DNA of 32,132 bases from Streptomyces sp. NTH33 (GCF_003236365.1 NZ_POTZ01000020.1:1-32132), one strand, 5' to 3'. Positions 8,353 to 15,974 are shown, counted from the first letter of the stretch. Notes: generated by a model not told the origin, from the sequence alone. Translations and numbers: made by a program.

Positions 8353-8725
8353 GCGGGAATCCCCGGATGAGGAGTCCTGAGCTTGTGGTGGCGCCGACAG
8401 TGTACTGAGCGGTACGGTCCGTGACGACCGGGCCAGACCCACTCCACTGCTGAGTGAATGACGCAAGAGCCCTCCGGGCGCGGCAGAGGCAGGGGCGTCC
8501 TGGCCGACTCCCGCGAGCCACTGCCGCCAGGTCCGCGCCCTGCAGGGGCAGTCGTGCACCGGCGCCCGGACCACCACACCCGAGCAGGAGGAGGAGATCC
8601 CGCTCTGCGACAGGCGGTGGATCGAGGAGCGGGGCGAGGGCCCCCGGTGGGGCAGCTCGCCAAAGCGATCGGGATGCGCAGCACGGCATCGGCCGCCCGA
8701 ACCGCCGCGGAGCTGGCGGCCGCCG
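8353..8725. other. Stretch without a recognisable gene
   Basis: About 370 bp lie between the hypothetical gene ending at 8352 and the IS5-like fragment. Several overlapping frames are open on both strands, as is normal in such GC-rich DNA. None has a good ribosome binding site, consistent codon bias or a recognisable family motif. It is probably decayed sequence belonging to the mobile-element debris that follows. Confidence 0.4.
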
Positions 8726-8900
8726 TCAGGCGAATCGCCTACGTGGCTGGAGCGCGAGGTGCGGCCCGAGGTCTTCGATGATGCGTCCGGCTGCCGACTT
8801 GGAGATCCCGAGGAGCGGGGCGAGCTGTCGAAGCGTCAGGTTGGTGCGCCAATAGGCGACGCACAGCAGTGCCCGGTCTTCCGGCGGACGTCCGGCCGGC
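8726..8900 (-). pseudogene. IS5-family transposase fragment, N-terminal helix-turn-helix part
   Basis: The reverse strand encodes RPPEDRALLCVAYWRTNLTL, RQLAPLLGISKSAAGRIIED, and LGPHLALQPRRRFA followed by a stop at 8726. This is the N-terminal HTH region of IS5-family (DDE_Tnp_4-type) transposases, which in full copies continues into VLIVDGTLVP. The catalytic half is absent here. A catalytic half with no N-terminus occurs at 27.7-28.2 kb in the same orientation, so the two may be parts of the same or related elements. Non-functional. Confidence 0.6.
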
Positions 8901-8929
8901 CACGCCGCACCTGACCGGCGCCTTTTCGC

Positions 8930-9090
8930 CTCAACGCAGTGACCGAATGGCTCAAGACGCCTGCCGCCGGCTCGCCGCCGACGGATTCCCCGTCACCGAT
9001 GATCTGCTCGCCCGGCTCTCCCTGCTGCAGTACGACCTACATCGACTTCCTCGGCCGTTACGCCCTCGCCCGGTCACCGGTGTCGCCTCC
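8930..9090 (+). pseudogene. Tn3-family transposase remnant, extreme C-terminus, frameshifted
   Basis: One frame reads RRLAADGFPVTDDLLARLSL then LQYD. A one-base shift gives YIDFLGRYALA. Together they match the end of Tn3-family transposases (family form: vertical-bar region P-V-x-D-x-D-x-A-R-L-S-P-L...HIN-x-L-G-R-Y-x-F). A frameshift at about 9038 breaks the frame. Just downstream, the sequence ending GTAGCCCC at 9151 would, read on the other strand, start with GGGG as Tn3 terminal repeats do, but this is only suggestive. No resolvase or other Tn3 part was found. Confidence 0.55.
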
Positions 9091-9494
9091 GTCCGCTGCC
9101 CGATCCGCACACCAACGGCGTTGAGCCGGACACTCACGGTGGCGTAGCCCCTCTTACGTCCGTCAGGACCTTTCGGCCACGGGGACCGGATGGATTGATG
9201 GAAGGCACCACTCGCTCGGCTCCTGGCCGGCGGGCGGCGTGCTGGTGCCTGCCCGTCGGCCGGTGCCGTCTGTGCGGCGCACACGGTCGGCAGCCGTAGG
9301 AGTGCCCGGTCGACTTCGGCGGGAGGCAGGGCTGACGAGATCCGTACCGCGGTTTCTGCGGCGCGGCGTGCCGGGCCGTGCAGGTGCGGCCACGCCGGCA
9401 CGCTCCCCTCCCGTCGGCGGGCCTCAAGCCGTGCGCGGGCCGTGTCGCTCCGGCGATGGGAGGATCACCGTGCCCTATCGAGGAGGGGTCCGAG
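9091..9494. other. Stretch without a recognisable gene, possible transposon end
   Basis: Roughly 400 bp follow the Tn3 remnant. Frames on both strands are open, but codon bias is mixed and no family motif stands out. A possible Tn3 terminal repeat (about 9112-9151, starting GGGG on the reverse strand) is the only structured item. The final 40 bases contain GAGGAGGGG, the ribosome binding site of the next gene. Confidence 0.35.
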
Positions 9495-9953
9495 GTGCCG
9501 TCCGCCGAACTGAAGCACACGTTCCAGATCGCCGCGCCGCCGCAGGAGGTCTTCGCGCACCTGGCCGAACCATCGCACTACGTCGGCCTGTCACCGCTGC
9601 TCGCCGCCGTCCGCGACGTGCGCCGCAGCGGCAGCACCGTGCACTACACGGCCGTGGAGCGCTTCCGGTTCCTGGGCGTCCTGCGGCACGACAACGTCAT
9701 CGACGTCACGCTCGTCGCCGTCCCGGACGGCCTCCCGCACTCCGCCGAGATCTCCGGCGAGGTCCGCAGCCCCGCCCGGGTCCGCATGAGCTACCGCTTC
9801 GCGATCGACCGCCACGAGGCCGGCAGCGTCGTCACCGACACCCTGCACCTGTGGACGCCCCCGGGCCTGCTGCGCTTCGCCGCCTCCCAGGCGGGAGCGG
9901 TCCAGCAGACCCGGGCCCGTGTCCTGACGGCGCGCCTGGCGCGGCCCGCCTGA
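9495..9953 (+). CDS. SRPBCC-family (START-like fold) protein
   Basis: The 152-residue protein has the opening of polyketide-cyclase/SRPBCC proteins: ELKHTFQIAAPPQEVFAHLA, then EPSHYVGLSPLL. A run of beta strands follows (GSTVHYTAVERFRFLG, VRMSYRFAIDRHEAGSVVTD) and then a long C-terminal helix. These proteins form a deep cavity for a hydrophobic ligand; the ligand cannot be told from sequence. I chose the GTG at 9495 because AGGAGGGG lies about 8 bases before it and the family pattern begins there. An in-frame ATG at 9456 would add 13 unlikely residues. It sits 217 bp before the codirectional DUF1990 gene. Cytoplasmic: no signal peptide. Confidence 0.8.
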   Translation: MPSAELKHTFQIAAPPQEVFAHLAEPSHYVGLSPLLAAVRDVRRSGSTVHYTAVERFRFLGVLRHDNVIDVTLVAVPDGLPHSAEISGEVRSPARVRMSYRFAIDRHEAGSVVTDTLHLWTPPGLLRFAASQAGAVQQTRARVLTARLARPA

Positions 9954-10170
9954 CGGCCGCCCGGCGGGCCGCCGCCGGGGCGCTCCCGAAACCGGCACGA
10001 CGGCGCATGCGGTTGGCCACGGCCGCGACGGCGGCCGCCGTCTGACGACCAACCTCACGGACATGCCGCCTGCTTGAGCAGCCGGTTCTTCGCTGCCCGC
10101 CTCTATCAAACCCGGAGCGGTTCAGTCACGTTAGGCTCATGGGCCGTCCACCCTTCCGAACAGGAACGCC

Positions 10171-10746
10171 ATGCCCAACAGCCGTACGAGTCGCGGCCCG
10201 TCGTCGGGCGAACTCACTTACGGGCCGGCCGGTGCGACCCGGCCCGCCGAAGAGCCCTGGCCGGTGGGGACAACAGGTCTGCGCCCCTACGCCCGTACCG
10301 TCGTCATCGGGCGCGGGGACGCTGACTGGCACGCCGCGGCGGACGCGGTGCTGCGCTGGGGCGTCAAGCGGCGCAGTGGCTTCACAGTGACGGACCGTGA
10401 CGGTGCCGGGGGCCGGGTCGTCGAGGGGGCCGAGTACCGCATCACCGCGGCGTTCGGTCCGTTTGCGGTGCGGGAGCCCGTCCGGGTTGTCGCCGTCGTC
10501 GACACCCCGGACCGCTGCGGCTTCGCCTACGGCACCCTGCCCGGCCATCCCGTGAGCGGCGAGGAGGCCTTCGTCATCCACCGGTTCCCCGACGGCACGG
10601 TCGCGCTGACGATCCGTTCCCTGACCCGTGCCGCCCCGCACGGGCCGTGGCGCCTGGTGTTCCCGGTGCTGCTGGTCGCGCAGCGGTTCTTCCGGCGGCG
10701 CTATCTGCGCGCCCTGCTGCCTGCTCGTCGAGCGGGCGTGCGGTGA
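10171..10746 (+). CDS. DUF1990-family protein
   Basis: The 191-residue protein contains LRPYARTVVIGRGDADWHAA, then ADAVLRWGVKRRSGFTV, then FGPFAVREPVRVVAVVDTPD, then GFAYGTLPGHPVSGEEAFVI. These are characteristic of DUF1990, a family related in fold to SRPBCC proteins and common in actinobacteria and plants. The G-T-L-P-G-H-P-x-S-G-E-E block is the strongest signature. The C-terminal part has a short hydrophobic segment (WRLVFPVLLVAQRFF) followed by arginines. Function unknown. The ATG is preceded by AGGAA. It may be expressed with the SRPBCC gene upstream. A perfect hairpin starts directly after its stop. Confidence 0.88.
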   Translation: MPNSRTSRGPSSGELTYGPAGATRPAEEPWPVGTTGLRPYARTVVIGRGDADWHAAADAVLRWGVKRRSGFTVTDRDGAGGRVVEGAEYRITAAFGPFAVREPVRVVAVVDTPDRCGFAYGTLPGHPVSGEEAFVIHRFPDGTVALTIRSLTRAAPHGPWRLVFPVLLVAQRFFRRRYLRALLPARRAGVR

Positions 10747-10777
10747 CCCGCCGCCCCGCAGGGCATGGGGCGGCGGG
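10747..10777. terminator. Strong hairpin directly after the DUF1990 gene, likely bidirectional terminator
   Basis: An 11-bp perfect stem (CCCGCCGCCCC at 10747-10757, GGGGCGGCGGG at 10767-10777) encloses a 9-base loop. It begins at the base after the DUF1990 stop and lies 15 bp from the stop of the leftward relic at 10793, so it could end transcripts from both sides. There is no T-run, which is common for actinobacterial terminators. Confidence 0.75.
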
Positions 10778-10792
10778 CCGGGGTCGGCCCGG

Positions 10793-11075
10793 TCAGCGGG
10801 TGGGCCGGCCGTCGAGATGACGATGGAGGGTGACGGTGGGCCGCTCGTCGCCCTGAGGCGCGTTCGCGACCGCGTACTTGAGCACCGTGTTCACTTCGGC
10901 GGCCAGGGCGCACGCCCGCGTCTTGACGTCGATGGCCGGAAGGGGGGGGAGCGGGTCAGGACGTCCAGCCGCCGATGGATGTCGGCGAGTTGCCGCTGGG
11001 TCCGCTGGCCCAGCTCGAAGGCGCGCGGCGTACCGCTGGCCGTGGCCGAGGAGGAGCAGTTGCTGCCGCGATGCG
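10793..11075 (-). pseudogene. Frameshifted hypothetical gene interrupted at a run of eight G (reverse strand C8)
   Basis: Two adjacent reverse frames have strong coding bias. The first (about 11075-10950) reads SSSATASGTPRAFELGQ then RTQRQLADIHRRLDVLTRS. The second (about 10935-10793) reads AIDVKTRACALAAEVNTVLK, YAVANAPQGDERPTVTLHRH, LDGRPTR and a stop. Third positions are G/C almost throughout each, and the switch falls exactly at the homopolymer G8 at 10942-10949. One base gained or lost there would restore a continuous protein of about 90 residues. No start codon lies between the upstream in-frame TGA (near 11110) and the coding-like part, so the 5' end also looks lost. Family unknown. Confidence 0.5.
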
Positions 11076-11195
11076 GCTGGGTCCGCCGTGGGCGCTCCGC
11101 TCAGCAAATGATCGGGGCAGTCATCACCCACGTTCGCGCCGGTGACCTGGCCGCCGAGGTGTTCCCCGCCGCGATCTTCGACCTAAAAGGTCATC

Positions 11196-11600
11196 TCAAT
11201 TGGTGAGCCTGCGGTAGCAGATGAGGATGCAGGTGATGCTCGCGAAGGCGAGGAGGTGCTCGGCCTGGCGTTCGTAGCGGCGGCGGAGGCGGCGGCAGCC
11301 GGCGAGCCAGGCCATCGTGCGTTCGATGGTCCAGCGGTGACGCCCCAGCCGCTGCGAGGACTCGATTCCCTTGCCGGCGTGGAGCTTGCCGGGCCTGCGC
11401 CGACGGGGTCCCCGGCGGGAGCGGATGGGAGGTATGCCCTTCGCCAGCGGGATCAGGGCCCGGCTGTCGTGGACGTTGGCACCGGGGCTTCCGACGGACA
11501 GGGGCAGCCCCGTCCGTTCGGTGATCAGGTGGATCTTCGATCCGTACTTGCCCCGGTCGACGGGGTTCGGGCCTGGCAGGCCCCCTTCTCGGCGCCGCGC
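11196..11600 (-). pseudogene. IS5-family transposase relic with internal deletion
   Basis: The reverse strand reads GAEKGGLPGPNPVDRGKYGS, KIHLITERTGLPLSVGSPGA, NVHDSRALIPLAKGI, SRRGPRRRRPGKLHAGKG, then IESSQRLGRHRWTIERTMAW, LAGCRRLRRRYERQAEHLL, ending CYRRLTN and TGA at 11196. This is the DDE catalytic region of IS5-family transposases. In complete members about 25-30 residues lie between KLHA and the KGIESS-like segment; here they are fused, so part of the catalytic core is deleted. The N-terminal half is missing as well. Inactive relic. It lies directly downstream (on the same strand) of the ABM gene. Confidence 0.7.
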
Positions 11601-11731
11601 ACCCGAAGCCGTGCCGGAGCCGAGTGGCGAGTAGGGCTACTGCGCTTGCTGTTGAACGGGCTGGATGAGTGAGGTTGATGTTCTGCGACTCGGCCAGGCT
11701 GTCCGGCGCATACGGGACCGGTCCCCAGGGG

Positions 11732-12064
11732 TCAGCTCTCCTGCGGCACGGCCATCTCACCGAGGCGTGACCAGTCGTCCTGGGGGACGGTCACGTTCAC
11801 GATGCGAGGCGTCCGGGCGAGGTGACGCGGCAGTGCCTCGCAGGCCGTCCGGAAGTGGTCGGAGCCGACGTGCGCCGCGCCGGCCTCGTCGTCGCGGAAC
11901 GCCTCGGTCAGGACGTACTCCGTCGGGTCGTCGACGCTGCGGGACCACTCGAACCACAGGCAGCCCGGTTCGGCGCGGGTCGCCCGGGTGAACTCCCCGG
12001 TGATCTCGGGCCAGGCGTCCGCGTGCTCGGGCAGGACGCGGAACTTCGCGGTGATGAAGATCAT
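11732..12064 (-). CDS. Antibiotic-biosynthesis-monooxygenase (ABM/YgiN-type) domain protein
   Basis: A 110-residue protein with a single ABM domain: MIFITAKFRVLPEHADAWPE, a helix, GCLWFEWSRSVDDPTEYVL, then EAFRDDEAGAAHVGSDHFR and a final strand RIVNVTVPQ. This dimeric alpha/beta-barrel fold covers small cofactor-free monooxygenases, quinol monooxygenases and heme-degrading enzymes. The substrate cannot be told. GAGGAA lies 6 bases before the ATG. It is the last gene of the leftward operon, 59 bp after the alcohol dehydrogenase. In the gap GCCCGG-CGGC-CCGGGC could form a small hairpin. Its pairing with redox enzymes suggests handling of a small organic or quinone-like compound. Confidence 0.85.
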   Translation of the reverse strand: MIFITAKFRVLPEHADAWPEITGEFTRATRAEPGCLWFEWSRSVDDPTEYVLTEAFRDDEAGAAHVGSDHFRTACEALPRHLARTPRIVNVTVPQDDWSRLGEMAVPQES

Positions 12065-12123
12065 CGATGTTCCTCACAGACGGTGCGTGTGCCCGGCGGC
12101 CCGGGCCCTTGCGGTGTTCCCGC

Positions 12124-13149
12124 TCAGGGGACGAGGATCGCGCGTCCCCGGACCCGGCCCGCGTCCAGGTCGGTGAGGGCGTCCTGGAAGCGGTCGAGCG
12201 GATAGGGGGTGGTGTGCAGGCGGACCCGCCCCTGGGTGGCGAGCACCATCAGCTCGCACAGGTCGTTGTAGGAGCCGACGAGGTTGCCGATGAAGTTGAT
12301 CTCGTTGGAGATGATGTCGATGGTCGGCACGTCGATGTTCTCGCCGTACCCGACCACGTGGTAGTCGCCCGCGCGGCGCAGCATGCGCACCCCGTCCCGG
12401 GTGGCGCCGCCCTCGCCGACGAAGTCGATCACCACCTCCGCTCCCCGGCCGCCGGTCAGCTCCAGCACCTGCTCGACCTGCCCCCCGTCGGCGACGACGC
12501 CGTGGTCGGCGCCGATGGAGCCGGCCAGCTTCACCGCGTCGGGGTTGCGGTCGACGACCACGATCTCGGCGGCCGTCAGGGCTTTGAGCACCTGCACGCC
12601 GATGTGCCCGAGCCCGCCGGCGCCGATGACCACGCAGCGGTCGCCGGGCCGCAGCTTCCGGGCCGCCTTGGCCACGGCGTGGTACGCCGTGAGGCCGGCG
12701 TCGGCCAGGGCCGCGACGTCGGCCGGCTCCAGGGAGTCGTCGATGCGGACCACGCTGCGGGCGGAGGTCTTCAGGTACTCGGCATAGCCGCCGGCCGTGT
12801 CGATGCCGGGGAAGAGGCTCTGCTCGCAGTGGACGTCGTCACCGGACCGGCACGCCCGGCACAGCCCGCAGGTGATCAGCGGGTGGACGATGACCTTGTC
12901 GCCCTCGGCGACGTTGGTGACGGCGCTGCCGACCGCGTGCACCCAGCCGGCGTTCTCGTGCCCGATCGTGTAGGGCAGTGTCACCCCGGACTTCTCCGCC
13001 CACTGCCCTTCCAGGATGTGCAGGTCGGTCCGGCACACGCCGGCGCCGCCGATCCTGACGACCACGTCGTACGGGCCGGTGACCGAGGGCTCCGGCACGT
13101 CGGTCATCTCGGGGTTGCGGCCGTAGCCGACGACCTGGACTGCTTTCAC
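12124..13149 (-). CDS. Zinc-dependent NAD(P)-dependent alcohol dehydrogenase (MDR family), mim/prm-cluster type
   Basis: This 341-residue medium-chain dehydrogenase would oxidise an alcohol to an aldehyde or ketone. The catalytic zinc ligands are C39 (GVCRTDLH) and H64-E65 (TIGHENAG). The structural zinc has four cysteines (C94, C97, C100, C108 in CGLCRACRSGDDVHC). The nucleotide-binding motif is GAGGLG (176-181) and an acidic VVVDRN suggests NAD+ preference. The GTG start overlaps the DUF59 stop (GTGA), and GAGGAGAAGG inside that gene is its ribosome binding site, so the two are translationally coupled. The order amidohydrolase-DUF59-ADH is the one I recall downstream of the mimABCD/prmABCD monooxygenase genes, where the ADH oxidises isopropanol-type products. 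Confidence 0.92.
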   Translation of the reverse strand: MKAVQVVGYGRNPEMTDVPEPSVTGPYDVVVRIGGAGVCRTDLHILEGQWAEKSGVTLPYTIGHENAGWVHAVGSAVTNVAEGDKVIVHPLITCGLCRACRSGDDVHCEQSLFPGIDTAGGYAEYLKTSARSVVRIDDSLEPADVAALADAGLTAYHAVAKAARKLRPGDRCVVIGAGGLGHIGVQVLKALTAAEIVVVDRNPDAVKLAGSIGADHGVVADGGQVEQVLELTGGRGAEVVIDFVGEGGATRDGVRMLRRAGDYHVVGYGENIDVPTIDIISNEINFIGNLVGSYNDLCELMVLATQGRVRLHTTPYPLDRFQDALTDLDAGRVRGRAILVP

Positions 13150-13901
13150 CAGGCCTTCTCCTCGGGAAGCGTGGCGGGCCGCGGATCCGTGGCCCGGGGG
13201 GACTGGTCGGCCGCGGACTCCGGGTAGCGGGTCCGCAGCAGACCGCGGCAGAAGTGGGCGTTGCCGTCGATCGAGATGCGGACCGCGCGGGCGAACCGCA
13301 GTCGCAGTGGAATCTCGTCCGGCGGGAAGGGGCGTCCGTCATCGTCGACGAGGACGGGCTCCGAGGGTGCCGTGCCGAGACCGAGCGCCTCGCGCCGGCG
13401 CAGCAGCGCGCGGGTCGCGGCGGTGTCGGGCAGGTCGCCGAGCACCACGTCGTGCAGTTTCCCCTCGGTGAGCGCGGGGTCCTGCCGCAGCAGCGCGGTG
13501 AGGGCCCGCTCCATCGCCGCGGAGTGGGCCTTGCGCCGGAAGACGAGCCGCAGTTCCCCCAGGCTCTCCTCGGCCTCGGCGCCGAACGTACCCCGGTACC
13601 CGGCGTCGGCGGCCAGGCCGCGGTTGATCAGGTCGGAGTCGTGGTGGTCGTCGAGCAGGACCGTGACCGGGCCGGCGTCCGGCAGGGCGGTCAGGACGTC
13701 CTTGGCGTCGGAGGCCATGAGGTAGGCGAAGTTCGGGGAGCAGAAGGAGGTGGGCAGCCGCAGGTGCACCGTCAGCCCGCGGTCGGGGCCGGCCTCGACG
13801 GAGCGGACGAAGCCGAGGTCGGTGATGGGTTCGTCCAGTTCGGGGTCGAGGACCGCGTCCAGCGCCTCCCTGGCCCGCTGCTCCAGTGTTCCGGTGGGCA
13901 T
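13146..13901 (-). CDS. DUF59 (iron-sulfur/metal-centre assembly type) protein of the mim/prm accessory cluster
   Basis: A 251-residue protein. The N-terminal 100 residues form a DUF59/MIP18-type domain: ALDAVLDPELDEPITDLGFV, RSVEAGPDRGLTVHLRLPT, SFCSPNFAYLM, where the cysteine sits in the place of the conserved DUF59 cysteine. The remaining 150 residues are an uncharacterised extension ending ISIDGNAHFCRGLLRTRYPES. Small DUF59 proteins help mature iron-sulfur or diiron enzymes, and in mycobacterial mim clusters a similar protein lies between the amidohydrolase and ADH genes. AAGGAG precedes the ATG at 13901, one base after the amidohydrolase stop. A role in cofactor insertion is inferred from context; the hydroxylase it would serve is not in the window. 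Confidence 0.82.
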   Translation of the reverse strand: MPTGTLEQRAREALDAVLDPELDEPITDLGFVRSVEAGPDRGLTVHLRLPTSFCSPNFAYLMASDAKDVLTALPDAGPVTVLLDDHHDSDLINRGLAADAGYRGTFGAEAEESLGELRLVFRRKAHSAAMERALTALLRQDPALTEGKLHDVVLGDLPDTAATRALLRRREALGLGTAPSEPVLVDDDGRPFPPDEIPLRLRFARAVRISIDGNAHFCRGLLRTRYPESAADQSPRATDPRPATLPEEKAW

Positions 13902-13902
13902 G

Positions 13903-14967
13903 TCACTCCTTCGTGGGCTGCGCCGCGACGGAGGCGGCCCCGGCCGGGCCCGCGGCCTCGCTCGCGGCCGGGCCCGGGGCGGTGGCCGCGACCTCGGCCC
14001 CGGCGGGCACCGGGATGTCGTACATGGCCGCCGCGTTCAGGCCGAGGATCTTCTTCTGCTCGACGGTGATCGGCGGGTACTCGTCCTGCAGGTCCTCGGG
14101 GATCTGGAAGTCGACGAACCGCTCGATCAGCCATCGGGGCGTCCACAGCGCGTAGTCGCTGGAGAACTGGATGCGGTTCTCGTCCAACCAGTACAGCAAC
14201 TCTCCGATGATCTGCGCGAAGTAGCGGGGGCGGGTGTGGATGAACGGGATGGCGACCGCGAGTCCGGCGTGCACGTTGGGCTCCTGGGTGGCGATCCAGC
14301 AGAAGTCCTCCAGCCGGGGCAGCCCGCAGTGCTCGACGACGAAGTTCAGCTCGGGAAAGTCCGTCGCGGCCTTGTCGACGTCCGCGACGTCGAAGGCGTC
14401 ACGGTCCAGCGGCCGGATCGTCGGCCCCTTGTGGACGTGGATGTTCTCGATGCCCAGCTCCTGGGCCATCTCCAGGTAGCGGTAGGACCACGGGTCGTCC
14501 AGCTTGTAGCCGCGCGAGTCGCCGTGCCACTCCGCGGTGTAGAGCTTGGCTCCCTTGAGCTGGAACCGGTCGGCGTCCCGCCGGAGCTGGTCGAGGCCCC
14601 GCTCCTCGTACCGGGGGTCCCAGCAGTGGTTGTAGGTCAGCTTGTCGGGGTGCTGCCGGGCCAGCGCGAAGGCCTCCTCGGTCTGCCCGAAGCCGTTGCG
14701 GTAGAAAGCGCTGAGCAGGGCGGGCTGGAAGATCGCGTGGTCTACGTACCCGTCGACGAAGAGGTCCTTCATCAGCCGCTGCCCGCCGTAGTAGAGGTAC
14801 TCCTCGTACGGCCACACCTCCGACTCGGGGCTGAGATTGCGGTGGTAGTCGTAGAAGCAGTCGATGAACTGCTTGCCGTGGATGTTGAGCTGGTTCTCGG
14901 GGCGTGCGTCCCACAGCGCGATGTGCGCGTCCACGATGAAGTAGTTCTCGCCGTCCTTGCTGTACAC
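13903..14967 (-). CDS. Amidohydrolase-2 family TIM-barrel protein of the mim/prm accessory cluster
   Basis: The protein has 354 residues from the GTG at 14967. I chose this start because GGAGG lies 5 bases upstream and family members begin near DGENYFIVDAH. Motifs include YFIVDAHIALWDARPEN (metal-binding D-x-H of amidohydrolase-2 proteins), FIDCFYDYHRNLSPESEVW, GAKLYTAEWHGDSRGYK, IENIHVHKGPTI (metal-binding His), NFVVEHCGLPRL (metal-binding His) and IQFSSDYALWTPRWL (catalytic Asp). An ATG at 15012 would add 15 residues but has no ribosome binding site. The last 40 residues are an alanine/proline-rich tail. Very similar proteins are encoded in propane/acetone monooxygenase clusters and are required there for active hydroxylase. 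It is the first gene of this operon. Confidence 0.88.
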   Translation of the reverse strand: MYSKDGENYFIVDAHIALWDARPENQLNIHGKQFIDCFYDYHRNLSPESEVWPYEEYLYYGGQRLMKDLFVDGYVDHAIFQPALLSAFYRNGFGQTEEAFALARQHPDKLTYNHCWDPRYEERGLDQLRRDADRFQLKGAKLYTAEWHGDSRGYKLDDPWSYRYLEMAQELGIENIHVHKGPTIRPLDRDAFDVADVDKAATDFPELNFVVEHCGLPRLEDFCWIATQEPNVHAGLAVAIPFIHTRPRYFAQIIGELLYWLDENRIQFSSDYALWTPRWLIERFVDFQIPEDLQDEYPPITVEQKKILGLNAAAMYDIPVPAGAEVAATAPGPAASEAAGPAGAASVAAQPTKE

Positions 14968-15066
14968 GTCGGCCTCCGTCCCTGTGAACGCCTCGTGCCA
15001 CAAAACCGACATTAAGCACGGAGCAGGGAGCCTGCGAGTCGTCGGCTGTCCCACTCCGAGACGGCC

Positions 15067-15130
15067 GGCCGGGAGCGCTTCCCGGCCACCGCGATCAGCC
15101 TGCGGGAAGTGGGAGAGCGGGCTCTTCCCG
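15067..15130. promoter_or_regulatory. Hairpin and inverted repeat between divergent genes
   Basis: Between the leftward amidohydrolase operon and the rightward membrane-protein gene lie a perfect 8-bp stem (GGCCGGGA 15067-15074, TCCCGGCC 15080-15087) and a second 7-bp inverted repeat (CGGGAAG 15103-15109, CTTCCCG 15124-15130, spacing 14). Either could be an operator for divergent promoters. The second overlaps the ribosome binding site of the gene at 15140. No protein partner is evident. Confidence 0.3.
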
Positions 15131-15139
15131 GAGGTCGAC

Positions 15140-15493
15140 GTGGACCATGAGAGCGGCGCGGCACCGCCTCCCGCCGAACGCGCGGCGGACGGCGGGGCCG
15201 CTGTCCTGCCGCCGCGCTTGCGCGCGTCCTGGCTGGGCAGCCGGCGGTACGGGGTGGCCCCGGACGAGATGCGGCCCGTCTTCACGGGCTCGGTCGACGA
15301 GGACTGCCTGCTGTACGAGCGAGGGCACGAGGTACTGCGGGGCTCCATGGACGCCGACACCCGCTCTGCCCGCGTCAAGGCCCTGTCCGCCATCGCCGTC
15401 GCCGAGTACCAGCGGCTCGCCCGCGCGGTCGACACGATCCTCGCCTCCCTCGCCCTGCTCCTGGTCGCCGCCGTCCTCGCGGTCGCCGGATGA
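15140..15493 (+). CDS. Small hypothetical protein with one C-terminal membrane segment
   Basis: A 117-residue protein starts at the GTG at 15140, with GGAGG 5 bases upstream. The N-terminal 30 residues are disordered (alanine, proline, glutamate). Then come PRLRASWLGSRRYGVAPDEM, RPVFTGSVDEDCLLYERGHE, and VLRGSMDADTRSARVKALSA. A final hydrophobic stretch of about 18 residues (ILASLALLLVAAVLAVAG) is a clear membrane segment ending at the stop. The topology suggests a tail-anchored cytoplasmic protein. The stop overlaps an ATG (ATGA at 15490) that begins MSSWPYALALALAP, an apparent second coupled gene that is cut off after about 14 codons. Family not recognised. Confidence 0.6.
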   Translation: MDHESGAAPPPAERAADGGAAVLPPRLRASWLGSRRYGVAPDEMRPVFTGSVDEDCLLYERGHEVLRGSMDADTRSARVKALSAIAVAEYQRLARAVDTILASLALLLVAAVLAVAG

Positions 15494-15531
15494 GCAGCTG
15501 GCCGTACGCGCTCGCCCTGGCCCTCGCCCCC

Positions 15532-15974
15532 GTGCGGGGACACCCTGCGCAACCTCACACCCATGGGCCTGAAGGCCGCCTCCTACGAGCTGGGACGTCC
15601 GGTGGGGGAGAGAGGGGCGGCCCGGCCCGTGGCGCGGGCCGCAGCGGCGCCTCCCACCCGATGGCGGTCAACGACGTCCTGTTCGCGCTGCTGCGTCCGA
15701 AGCCGGGCCCTGCTCGATGGCGAGCCGGTCGAAGTCCTCGCCGCGGCTCAGGCCGCCGTCGACGCTCCGGCCGGGCTGGGCACCGTCGCCTCCTCTGCGA
15801 CCGAGGCGGCGCTGCCCGCGACGGGCACGTGGTCCGCCCCCGGCAAGGGCGGCGCCCAGGCGGACATCGTGCTCACCGCCCCCGAGGACGGGGTGCCGCT
15901 GCTGTTCGTGGAGATCGACAACTGCTACGAGTCCGCGCAGGACCTCGCCGCGAAGATCGACAAGCACATGCGGT
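15532..15974 (+). pseudogene. Replication-relaxation-family protein relic, frameshifted and cut by an IS6 element
   Basis: Pieces in different forward frames read TLRNLTPMGLKAASYELGRP, then MAVNDVLFALLRPKP, then ALLDGEPVEVLAAAQAAVDA, PAGLGTVASSATEAALPATG, APGKGGAQADIVLTAPEDG, VPLLFVEIDNCYESAQDLAA, KIDKHMRW. This is the middle of Streptomyces replication-relaxation-type proteins, often carried by plasmids and integrative elements; FVEIDNC and K-x-D-K-x-x-R are the typical core. At least two frameshifts are present. The match stops exactly where the IS6 end begins at 15975, so the C-terminal half has been lost. At its left it abuts the truncated coupled ORF MSSWPYALALALAP (15490 to about 15530), marking an older junction. 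Confidence 0.6.

Noticed and set aside
8454-8855. Forward frames between the EcsC-like gene and the IS5 fragment
   Set aside because: Arginine/glycine-rich, no ribosome binding site, and overlapping a better-supported reverse transposase fragment.
8952-9401. Reverse frame with a helix-like segment (AETAVRISSALPPAEVDRALL)
   Set aside because: Codon bias is mixed, the frame overlaps the Tn3 relic, and no family was recognised; insufficient support for a gene.
15012-15012. ATG at 15012 as start of the amidohydrolase
   Set aside because: No ribosome binding site, while the GTG at 14967 has GGAGG at ideal spacing and begins where homologues begin.
12067-15015. Long forward frames opposite the alcohol dehydrogenase, DUF59 and amidohydrolase genes
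   Set aside because: They are complementary-strand shadows without ribosome binding sites or domains, while the reverse genes have catalytic residues and tight operon spacing.
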